A stretch of 29,812 nt of DNA from CAZIHO01 sp964538875. GTDB lineage: Bacteria > Pseudomonadota > Gammaproteobacteria > Chromatiales > Chromatiaceae. Below, one piece after another: positions 1-7,306 of the stretch. The position numbers and the translations under genes were made by a program. A model generated the notes under the pieces. The model was given only the letters and a program-made list of their open reading frames with translations. It made no database searches and was not told the DNA's origin. The DNA lies in contig CAZIHO010000032.1 in the NCBI GenBank assembly GCA_964538875.1, positions 1 through 29,812 of the forward strand, read 5' to 3'. The stretch's first letter is position 1. Every line of letters starts with the position of its first letter.

Positions 1-510
1 CTCCGGCAACGCCGGCGGCGGCCGGCCCTGCTCCAGCCGGACCAGGTCCGGGGCAACATCCAGGAGGCGCGCCCAGCGGCGCAGAAAGCGGCCCGGCGGC
101 GCCTCGTCCAGCTCCAGGCCGGAGCGGGGTGGGTCCGGGTCCCCCGGCCGCAGCCAAACGGCCAGGGGCGGCGTCACCAGCAGCAGCAGGGCACCGGCGC
201 AGAGGGTACCGGCCAGGGCGCCCAGGGCGTCCGGGTCCAGTCCGGCGTGGGCGTCCCACACCAGCCCATCTAATTCCCGGCCCAGCCATTGACCGGCCGC
301 CCGGCTGGCCAACGGCTCGATGCCAGGAGGCGCCGCCGCGCCCACCCACAGGGCCCGTGCCGGCGCCAGTTCGGCCCAGATCGCGGCGGCGGCCCGCCAC
401 CCCCACTCCGGTTCCCCAGCCAGCAGCAGGGCGCGCCTGTGACCCGCCTGGCGGGCTTGGTGCGCCAGCGCCGCCGCCAGGCACCGCGACGCCCGGAACT
501 CCCCGTCCAT
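1..510 (-). CDS. tmcA: tRNA(Met) cytidine acetyltransferase TmcA, N-terminal part (cut by window start)
   Basis: The minus strand is open for 170 codons from an ATG at 510 down to position 1 with no stop, so the gene is truncated by the window edge. The translation resembles the N-terminal (DUF1726-type) domain of TmcA: a start region rich in Ala and Arg, an RALLLAGEPEWGW segment near residue 27, then DGLVWDAHAGLDPDALGALA with an aliphatic strand and TPP near 92-123. Known TmcA enzymes use ATP and acetyl-CoA to make N4-acetylcytidine at the wobble base of elongator tRNA-Met. The helicase and acetyltransferase domains would lie outside the window. GGAGGG sits just before the ATG; an in-frame TTG at about 534 is a weaker alternative start. 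The gene is divergent from the GTPase gene, with 81 bases between the starts. Identification is from remembered family patterns. Confidence 0.8.
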   Translation of the reverse strand, partial: MDGEFRASRCLAAALAHQARQAGHRRALLLAGEPEWGWRAAAAIWAELAPARALWVGAAAPPGIEPLASRAAGQWLGRELDGLVWDAHAGLDPDALGALAGTLCAGALLLLVTPPLAVWLRPGDPDPPRSGLELDEAPPGRFLRRWARLLDVAPDLVRLEQGRPPPALPE

Positions 511-591
511 GCCCTCCGCGTCCCCATGCAAAAAACCAGACCCCAGCGTACCATTGGCAACCCTAGGCCGTCGCCCAGGAGTCCGGACGCC

Positions 592-1599
592 ATGCCCGCT
601 AACCTGACCCCCGACTACAAGGCCGCCGAGGCCGCCTTCCGGCAAGCCACCGAGCCCCGCCAGCGCCTGGAATGCCTGCGGGAAATGTTGCGCCTGATGC
701 CCAAGCACAAGGGCACCGACCACCTCCAGGCGGAAGTCAAGACCCGCATCAAGCAACTCACGGAAGAACTGGCTGGCCCCCGCAAGGGTGGCGCCAAGAC
801 GGCTTCCCCCTGGGTGATCCACCCGGAGGGCGCAGCCCAGATCGCCCTGCTGGGCGCTCCCAACAGCGGCAAATCCAGCCTCCATGATTGCCTCACCCAC
901 TCCCGGGCCGCCGCTGCGCCCTATCCCTTGACCACCCAGCGGCCCCAGCCGGGCATGTTGACCTACCAGGACATTGGCATCCAGCTCATCGACCTGCCCG
1001 CCATATCCCCGGACCTGCCCCAGCCCTGGCTGACCAACGCCCTGGCACCGGCGGACGGCTGCCTGCTGCTGGTGGACCTGGGGGAACCGGACGCCATCGA
1101 CCGGGCCCAGGAACTAGCCGCCATGCTCGCTGAACGCCGCATCCGCCTGGGCACCCATTGGGGGAGCCCGGACCCAGACCCCCAGGGGGACCCCTTCGCC
1201 CTAGCGCTGCCCACGCTGCTGATCGCCGCCAAGGCGGACCGGCTGGCGGACGCCGATGCCGAAATCCAGGTCTTTCAGGAATTGGCGGGCTGGTCGTTCC
1301 CGGCCCTGGCGGTGGCCGCCGCCACCGGCGCCGGGCTTGACCTGATCGGCCCCTGGCTATTTCAGGCGCTGCGCCTGGTGCGGGTGTACACCAAGACCCC
1401 AGGCAAGCCCCCAGACCTGGGCCGGCCCTTTACGGTGCGAGCCGGCCAAAGCGTGGCGGACGTGGCGGAACTCATCCACAAGGATCTGGCCCGGTCCCTG
1501 AAATATGCCCGCCTTTGGGGCAAGGGCGACCCTAACTGCCAGTTGGTGGGGCGGGAACATCCGGTGCGGGACGGGGACATCCTGGAAATTCACACCTGA
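592..1599 (+). CDS. DRG/Obg-like GTPase with C-terminal TGS domain
   Basis: 335 residues from ATG 592. The frame is open further upstream, but that part is antisense to tmcA and reads as low-complexity Pro/Arg, so I chose this start. Residues 1-80 are a charged helical N-terminus. Residues 84-260 are a G domain with Walker A GAPNSGKSS (88-96), a switch I-like TTQRPQPGM (114-122) and IQLIDLPA (130-137), the layout of DRG proteins. Two motifs are degenerate: the usual DxxG reads DLPA, and NKxD reads AKAD (213-216). Residues about 266-335 form a TGS domain (VYTKTPGKPPDLGRPF, ending GDILEIHT), a small RNA- or ligand-binding fold. DRG/Obg proteins usually bind ribosomes, so a translation-linked role is likely but not shown here. 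It appears to be monocistronic: the next gene starts 168 bases on. Confidence 0.85.
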   Translation: MPANLTPDYKAAEAAFRQATEPRQRLECLREMLRLMPKHKGTDHLQAEVKTRIKQLTEELAGPRKGGAKTASPWVIHPEGAAQIALLGAPNSGKSSLHDCLTHSRAAAAPYPLTTQRPQPGMLTYQDIGIQLIDLPAISPDLPQPWLTNALAPADGCLLLVDLGEPDAIDRAQELAAMLAERRIRLGTHWGSPDPDPQGDPFALALPTLLIAAKADRLADADAEIQVFQELAGWSFPALAVAAATGAGLDLIGPWLFQALRLVRVYTKTPGKPPDLGRPFTVRAGQSVADVAELIHKDLARSLKYARLWGKGDPNCQLVGREHPVRDGDILEIHT

Positions 1600-1699
1600 G
1601 CCGCCACCTGGCACGCCCATTGCCCACTCAAGAGCCGTGGCCCTCCCAAACCGGTCCGGCGGGGGGCAAACTACCTGGATGGGCCGCAATCCATTCAGG

Positions 1700-1705
1700 T
1701 ATAGT
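1700..1705 (+). promoter_or_regulatory. possible -10 element upstream of korA
   Basis: TATAGT lies 63 bases before the korA start, in the 168-base gap after the GTPase gene, and is one of the few AT-rich hexamers there. No good -35 box is visible 16-18 bases upstream, so this is only a weak candidate for the start of the kor operon. Confidence 0.3.
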
Positions 1706-1767
1706 CGCGGCCCAGGCCAAATTGCCGGCCCCGCTGACCCCAACCCCGCTACCGGGGGGACTACCCC

Positions 1768-3663
1768 ATGACTGACCCAACACCCCCAGCCGCCGCCCTG
1801 GTCCTCCAGGAGCACATCGTCGAAATCGTCAGCGACTCCGGCGAGGGCGCCCAGAAGGCCGGCCAGACCTTTGGCACCCTCTGCGCCAAGATGGGCAACG
1901 GCGTCTGGACCGTGGAAATCATCCCGGCAGAAATCCAGCCCCCGGCCCGCTCCCCGGCCGGCGCCAGCGGCATCCGGGTCCGGTTCGCGTCCCGGACCGT
2001 CACCAACATGGGGGACCAGGCGGACCTGGTGGTGGCTTTCAACGAACAGGTGCTCTATTCCCGGGTCGCCAGCCGGGCCTACCGGGCCGGTACCCTGGTG
2101 CTGCTGGAAAACCAGTGGGCCGAGGACCCGGTGGCGGAGATCCGGGACCAATACACCAAGGCGGTGGCAGAATTCCGGGCCAACGGCCTGCGGGTGCGGG
2201 AACTGCCCATGGACCAGGCGTTCCGCTGCCATGCCCGTCACCCGCGCCGGGGCAAAAACATGTTCGTGCTGGGCATGTTGTGCCACATCTATTGCCGGGA
2301 CCTGGACCAGGCGCGGCGGGAGATCGCCACCAGCTTCCGGCGCAAGGATGCCAAGATCATCGCCCACAACCAGGCCCTGTTCGATGCCGGAGTGGCATTT
2401 GCCCAACAGTGGGTCCCGGAATCTTTTCAGATCCCGCCCCGGCCGGCGGCGGATACCCAGGGCCGGCGCTATTTGGTCAGCAACGGCAACACCGCCCTGG
2501 CGCTGGGGGTGATGGCGTCCGGCATGGAACTGGTGTCCATGTACCCCATCACCCCGGCCACCTCCGCGTCCCACTATCTGGCGGAAGTCTTCCATCGGGT
2601 GGGGGGCTTCGTGCATCAGGCCGAGGACGAAATCGCTGCCATCGGCTTCGCCATCGGCGCCTCCTACGCCGGCAAGACCGCCTGCACCATCACCTCCGGG
2701 CCGGGGTTGGCGCTCAAGACCGAGATGCTGGGGCTGGCGGTGATGGCGGAGATCCCCCTGGTGCTGGTGGTGGTGCAGCGGGGTGGTCCCGCCACCGGCC
2801 TACCCACCAAGGTGGAGCAGGGCGACCTGTTGGCGAGCCTGTTCGGCGCCCCCGGCGACGCGCCCAAGCCGGTCATCGCCGCCGCCACCATCCAGGAATG
2901 TCTGGAATTCGTCATCCTGGCCCGGCGCTTGGCGGAGGCGTTCCGCACCCCGGTGGTGCTGTTGAGCGACGCCAACCTGGCCAGCGGCGTGCAGCCCTAC
3001 CCGCGCCCCGAGCCCCAGGCGGATTGGCTGGCGCCACCCCTGGACCAGTCCGAATGGGACGAAGCCATCCCGCCCTACGACTGGGATCCCGGCACCGGCC
3101 TGTCGCCCCGTCCCATTCCGGGCATGTTGGGTGGTCAATACGTGCTCACCGGGCTGGCCCACACCCACCAATCCAAGGTGGCCTACGATTCCGAATCCAA
3201 CCAGCAGGGCAGCGAAATGCGGGGCCGCAAGCTGGCGGCCCTGGCCAGCGCCCTCAAACCGCCCCCCATCCACGGCGACCCGGGCGGCGATCTGCTGGTG
3301 GTGGGCTGGGGCTCCACCCTGGGCGCCATCGAGGAAGGGGTGGACCGGGTGCGGGCGGCCGGTCATCGGGTGTCGTCCCTGCACCTGCGCTTCTTGTCGC
3401 CCCTGGAGCCGGGGCTCAAAGACATCTTCCAGCGCTTTCGCAAGGTCATGACCCTGGAAATCAATTACAGCGACCAGCCCAAGGCCCCCTTCGTCACGCC
3501 GGAAAACCGGCGGCGCGCCCAACTGGCCCAGTTGTTGCGGGCCCAGACGCTGGTGGACGTGGACTGCTGGTCCCAGGTGTTGGGCCACCCGTTGCAACCG
3601 GGCATGATCCAGGCCCTGTTGCTGGAACAACTGGCGGCCCTGAAGGCGGGAGAAAACGGCTGA
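1768..3663 (+). CDS. korA: 2-oxoacid:ferredoxin oxidoreductase, fused gamma-alpha subunit (KorA type)
   Basis: 631 residues. The N-terminal third (about 15-210) is the gamma domain, starting with a SGEGAQKAG motif (24-32). The alpha (pyrimidine-binding) domain follows from about 236, with YPITPAT (259-265), QAEDEIAA (284-291), TSGPGL (309-314) and RGGPATGLPTK (338-348), all hallmarks of KorA/PorA subunits that bind CoA and 2-oxoacid next to the ThDP-binding beta subunit. The enzyme would oxidatively decarboxylate 2-oxoglutarate or another 2-oxoacid to the acyl-CoA and reduce ferredoxin, or run in reverse. The substrate cannot be read reliably from sequence. A G-rich Shine-Dalgarno (GGGGGGA) precedes the ATG. 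The stop overlaps the korB start by one base, which fits a 1:1 complex. Confidence 0.92.
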   Translation: MTDPTPPAAALVLQEHIVEIVSDSGEGAQKAGQTFGTLCAKMGNGVWTVEIIPAEIQPPARSPAGASGIRVRFASRTVTNMGDQADLVVAFNEQVLYSRVASRAYRAGTLVLLENQWAEDPVAEIRDQYTKAVAEFRANGLRVRELPMDQAFRCHARHPRRGKNMFVLGMLCHIYCRDLDQARREIATSFRRKDAKIIAHNQALFDAGVAFAQQWVPESFQIPPRPAADTQGRRYLVSNGNTALALGVMASGMELVSMYPITPATSASHYLAEVFHRVGGFVHQAEDEIAAIGFAIGASYAGKTACTITSGPGLALKTEMLGLAVMAEIPLVLVVVQRGGPATGLPTKVEQGDLLASLFGAPGDAPKPVIAAATIQECLEFVILARRLAEAFRTPVVLLSDANLASGVQPYPRPEPQADWLAPPLDQSEWDEAIPPYDWDPGTGLSPRPIPGMLGGQYVLTGLAHTHQSKVAYDSESNQQGSEMRGRKLAALASALKPPPIHGDPGGDLLVVGWGSTLGAIEEGVDRVRAAGHRVSSLHLRFLSPLEPGLKDIFQRFRKVMTLEINYSDQPKAPFVTPENRRRAQLAQLLRAQTLVDVDCWSQVLGHPLQPGMIQALLLEQLAALKAGENG

Positions 3664-4616
3664 TGTTTGGCATCCAGGGGGATTGGTCGGTCGAGGTATT
3701 CGCCCGCTACTTCACTATCGGCGACTATGCCGGCGGCGAAGCCCGCTGGTGCCCCGGCTGCGGCGACCACGGCGTGCTGGCGGCGGTGCAACGGGTGATG
3801 CGGGACGAGCAAATCCACCCGGAAGCCACGGTCGCGGTGTCCGGCATCGGCTGCTCCAGCCGCCTGCCCCACTATCTCGGCACCTATGGATTCCACGGCC
3901 TGCACGGCCGGGCGTTGCCCATCGCCTGCGGCATCAAGGCCCGGCGGCCGGAGTTGGACGTGTGGGTGGCCAGCGGCGACGGAGACTGCTTCTCCATCGG
4001 CGTTGGCCACTGGATTCACGCCCTGCGCTACAACATGGACCTCACCCTGCTGGTGTTCGACAACGGCGTCTATGGCCTGACCAAGGCCCAGACTTCCCCC
4101 ACCAGTCCTTTGGGCTTCCCCACCAACAGCCATCCCCAGGGCGCCTTGCTGGCGCCCCTTAATCCCCTGGCCCTGGCGCTCGGCATCACCAATGTATCCT
4201 TCGTCGCCCAGGTGGTGGACTGGAACGCGCCCCTGCTATACCAAACCATCAAGGCCGCCCATCGTCACCGGGGTACCGGCATGGTGCGCATCCTGCAACG
4301 CTGCCCGGTGTACGCAGACCTGATCGGCAAGGAACTCCAAGCGGATCCGTCCCAATTCCTGCTGTTGCGGCATGACCAGGGTATCCCCTGGGAACCGGGC
4401 ATGGGCCACCTGTTCCCCCATGTGCTGGACCATGACCCCCAGGACCTGGGACGGGCCTTCGCCCTGGCCCAGGACCGCTCCCGCATCCCGCTGGGGCTGC
4501 TGTACCACAACCCGGCGGCGCCCTGCTACGAGGATTTTTCCAGCGCCGGCCGGGACCTGACGCCCCAGGGCAAACTGGCGGCCCTCAACCAGATTCTGGA
4601 CCAACTGACCCTATGA
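3663..4616 (+). CDS. korB: 2-oxoacid:ferredoxin oxidoreductase, beta subunit (KorB type)
   Basis: 317 residues, starting at the ATG that overlaps the korA stop (TGATG). A longer open frame extends far upstream but is only a shadow of korA. The protein carries the beta-subunit signature: WCPGCGDHG (29-37, Cys ligands for a 4Fe-4S cluster with GIGCSS at 61-66), HGR (81-83), and the thiamine diphosphate/Mg motif SGDGD (104-108) ending at DN (133-134), then LTKAQTSPTS. Length and motifs match KorB/PorB beta subunits. With KorA it forms the catalytic core, passing electrons to ferredoxin. The next gene begins 30 bases downstream and probably shares the transcript. Confidence 0.93.
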   Translation: MFGIQGDWSVEVFARYFTIGDYAGGEARWCPGCGDHGVLAAVQRVMRDEQIHPEATVAVSGIGCSSRLPHYLGTYGFHGLHGRALPIACGIKARRPELDVWVASGDGDCFSIGVGHWIHALRYNMDLTLLVFDNGVYGLTKAQTSPTSPLGFPTNSHPQGALLAPLNPLALALGITNVSFVAQVVDWNAPLLYQTIKAAHRHRGTGMVRILQRCPVYADLIGKELQADPSQFLLLRHDQGIPWEPGMGHLFPHVLDHDPQDLGRAFALAQDRSRIPLGLLYHNPAAPCYEDFSSAGRDLTPQGKLAALNQILDQLTL

Positions 4617-4646
4617 GCGCCCTCTAGGGCAAGGTGAGCCCCCCCG

Positions 4647-6678
4647 ATGATCCAAGCCACCCCCTACCGGACCACCCAACTGCTGGCCAAGGGCCAGGAA
4701 CGCATTCCCGCCCTGCCCCTGGCGGTAAAGGATGCCAAGGCGACCCGGGAGATCCTGTTCGACCTGCGCCACTTCCACCTGGGGGATCCCAGCGCCAAGG
4801 ATCGCCTGGAGCCGGCCGGCGCCGACCTGCTGCCGGCGCTGCTGGACCCATTCCGGGACACCAGCCTGCTGCGCTACGACTATCCCCTGTACCTGGCGCC
4901 GCCGGACCCGGAGCGGGGTGACCTGGGCGCCACCGAGTTGGCCTATCCCCTGGCCCGCTGGCTCCAGGAAGGGGTCAAGGAGTTCCCGGCCGAGGCGGAG
5001 ACGCCGCCCATCCTCCAGGAACATTGGCCCTGGATCGACCACCAGATACGCCGGGTCATCCAATATCCGGACGGTCCCTTGGCCATGGAACCCCTGCTGA
5101 GGGCGGCGGGTCAGACCTTAGCGGACCACTTGCAACTGGCGGAGCCGGAGCGGCGACGCCTGGACCAAGAGTTGGCCTGGCTGCTTCAAGCCCTGCCCGA
5201 GGGGGCGCAAATCCTGGGCTATGGACGCTATGCCGCCCTCAACCTGCTGATCCACGCCATCCGCGCCCGGGTCACCGCCCGCCGGACCCGCTTTCGCGCC
5301 CAAGTCGGGACCTGCATCCGGGGTCTCAAGGCCCTGTTGGATCTGGACTGGGGCAAGTCGGTCGAAGCCATTGAGCCGCGCCATGCCCGGGATAGCCTGG
5401 GTCCCCAGGGCAGTCGCTTCGACGCGGACGCCCTGTCTGCGGTCATGGACCATACCCAGGGCACCCGGCCCCTGTCCCGGGAGCGCCGCCGCCGCATCGA
5501 ACGGGCCCTGGATACCCTGACCCGCTGGCGGGCGGACCCGGTCATGGTCTGTTTCGTCCACGCCGGCGGACTCGCCTGTGGCTGGCTGCGTCAGGACCCC
5601 AGCACCAGCGACCTGACCGACCCGGACCCCTGCGCCCGCGCCACCCAGGTGTTCGATCAACTGGCCGCCGACCTGGCCCAGGTGTTCGCGGCGGCTCGCA
5701 TCGCCCAGCTGGAAATGGAGCGCCTCTACGATCCGGTGCTCCACGACCCCTGGTTTGCCAATTTCAACTGGGAGGCCTTCTCCCACGACGAACTGCTGCT
5801 GGTGCCCACGGTGCTGGCCATCGAATCCGCCGACCGGGTCGCCGGGCCGGGACTGGCGTCTTTCTCCCGGCTGTTGGGCTCCGGCCGCCCGGTGCAAATC
5901 CTGATCCGGGTCCAACCCAGCAACAATCCTGGCGCGGCCCCGGAGGAAAGCCCGTTTCGCCATTACCGCACCGAACTGGGCTATCTAGGCATCAGCCACC
6001 GCCAGGCGGTGGTGTCCCAATCCTCGGCGGCCCGCCACAAACACTTGCTGACCTGTTTCCTGTCCGCCCTGGACGCCACCCGCACCAGCCTGCATCTCAT
6101 CAACACTGGCCTGCGCGCCGGCACCCGGCTGGTGCCCCTGAACGCCTGGCTGGTGGCCGGATCTGCCATCGAAGGCCGGGCCCATCCCTTTTTCCACATC
6201 AACCCGGAGGCCGGGGATTTCGGCGCCGAGCGCATGAGCTTCGACGGCAATCCCCAGCCGGAGCAAGACTGGCCCCTGCACCCCTTCCAATACCGGGACG
6301 ACAACGGCAACCTGACCGGCATCCAACTGGCGTTCACCTTCGCCGATTACGCCCTGTTGCAGGACCGGCTGCTGGAGCATTTCCGGATCATCCCGCCGGG
6401 CTGTGATTCCGACGCCCTGATGCCCATCCAAGACTACCTGGCCATGGCCCCGGACCAGGCCCATCAGCAGGTGCCTTTTATCTGGGCGGTGGACCAGGGC
6501 GGCCTGCTACACCGGCTGGTGGTATCCCGGGAACTGGCGCTGGCCTGTCTGGACCGGCTCAACTACTGGCACGCCCTCCAGGAACTGGCTGGAGTTCGCA
6601 ATCCCTACCTGGAACTGGCGCGGACCCAGGCCCGGGACCAGGCCGAGGCGAGGATGCGGGAGGAACGGGAACGCCTGG
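4647..6678 (+). CDS. Large unrecognised kor-linked protein, N-terminal part up to the assembly gap
   Basis: 677 codons are readable from ATG 4647 before the frame enters the N block at 6679. I do not recognise the family of this part. It looks soluble, with no signal peptide or clear membrane segment, and mixes alpha and beta. It is Arg- and Asp-rich, has few cysteines, and ends in a charged, probably helical stretch (about 655-677, ending REERERL). An AAGGTGAG Shine-Dalgarno lies about 11 bases before the start. Its position 30 bases after korB and the ferredoxin-like domain on the far side of the gap suggest one protein serving as electron partner or accessory of the KorAB enzyme. The reading frame differs across the gap, which is expected if the 100 N are a placeholder of unknown true length. 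The function is inferred from context only. Confidence 0.75.
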
Positions 6679-6778
6679 NNNNNNNNNNNNNNNNNNNNNN
6701 NNNNNNNNNNNNNNNNNNNNNNNNNNNNNNNNNNNNNNNNNNNNNNNNNNNNNNNNNNNNNNNNNNNNNNNNNNNNNN
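6679..6778. other. Assembly gap of exactly 100 N
   Basis: A run of 100 undetermined bases, the conventional length for a scaffold gap of unknown size. It interrupts a coding region: the open frame to the left is in frame 3 and the convincing coding frame to the right is in frame 2. Any translation across the N block in the left frame is artificial. Confidence 0.99.
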
Positions 6779-7090
6779 CCGGTGCCGGCCAACGGCGTCG
6801 AGCCGCCGGCGGCCGCCGCCAGCCAGCCGGCGGAGGAATACCGGGAGCCCTGGATCGACACCCCCCTATGCACCAGTTGCGCCGATTGCAAAAAGGTGAA
6901 CCCGCGCCTGTTCATCCTTGATCCAGATAAGCAGATGCGGCTGGGGGACCTCGGCCACGGCAGCTACGCCCAACTGGTGACGGCGGCGGAACTCTGCCCG
7001 GCCCGCTGCATTCATCCCGGCCGGCCCTGGAACCCGGACGAAGCGGATTTGGAACAACTGCTGCGCCGCGCCGCGCCCTTCAACCCCTAA
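6779..7090 (+). CDS. 4Fe-4S ferredoxin-like domain, C-terminal end of the gap-split kor-linked protein
   Basis: About 103 codons follow the gap and end at TAA 7088-7090. After a Pro/Ala linker come WIDTPLCTSCADCKK, holding CxxCxxC, and later AELCPARCIHPGRP, giving the fourth CP ligand. This is a bacterial-type 4Fe-4S binding fold, with a middle section (NPRLFILDPDKQ) typical of short ferredoxins fused to larger proteins. It could start independently at GTG 6782, but no ribosome site can be judged because the gap lies directly upstream. I think it is the C-terminus of the protein begun at 4647. It would take electrons from, or give them to, the KorAB oxidoreductase. Confidence 0.78.
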   Translation, partial: PVPANGVEPPAAAASQPAEEYREPWIDTPLCTSCADCKKVNPRLFILDPDKQMRLGDLGHGSYAQLVTAAELCPARCIHPGRPWNPDEADLEQLLRRAAPFNP

Positions 7091-7100
7091 CCAGCGTCGA

Positions 7101-7117
7101 CCGGCTTGACCAGCCGG
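7101..7117 (+). terminator. Possible hairpin ending the kor operon
   Basis: CCGGCT, a five-base loop and AGCCGG form a perfect six-pair stem 10 bases after the stop at 7090. There is no T tract, so it may only slow transcription or aid Rho-dependent ending. Confidence 0.35.
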
Positions 7118-7166
7118 GTGCTGCCAAGAACCGGCTCATGGCCAGGATATTAGGCTAAAAAAGCTT

Positions 7167-7172
7167 TATACT
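7167..7172 (+). promoter_or_regulatory. Possible -10 element for the CHASE2-to-ligase gene block
   Basis: TATACT lies in the clearly AT-richer part of the 216-base gap 7091-7306, about 135 bases before the likely CHASE2 start. No convincing -35 box is seen. A second -10-like TACACT lies at 7237-7242. The promoter of the large downstream operon is expected in this gap, but its exact site is uncertain. Confidence 0.35.
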
Positions 7173-7306
7173 AGCCAATTCAGCCTAGGCCAGCCGGCCA
7201 CCAGGAATTTATCCCAGCCGCCTGGCAAGCCTAGGATACACTGATAAATTTGTTGGCCGCCCCGGACGCGGCCATCCTTGAACTGACGATTCCACACCGA
7301 GACGCG

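Noticed and set aside
289..591. Upstream extension of the GTPase frame
   Set aside because: It is antisense to the tmcA start and has no GTPase similarity; ATG 592 gives the usual DRG-like N-terminus.
1357..2616. A 419-codon open frame on the minus strand
   Set aside because: It lies antisense to the GTPase 3' end and korA, which have clear family motifs. The translation is His/Gly/Pro/Arg-rich without any recognised motif, as expected for a GC-rich shadow frame.
2115..3662. Long upstream extension of the korB frame
   Set aside because: It is out of frame with korA across the same bases and reads as Gly/Pro/Arg low complexity. The KorB family begins near the ATG at 3663.
4619..4630. Small inverted repeat (GCCC, TCTA, GGGC) after korB
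   Set aside because: Only four pairs, and it lies between two genes likely on the same transcript, so it is probably chance.
6779..6899. Continuation of the 4647 frame straight through the N block
   Set aside because: The residues after the gap in that frame are Arg/Pro-rich nonsense, while frame 2 encodes a clear CxxCxxC...CP domain; the gap size is arbitrary.
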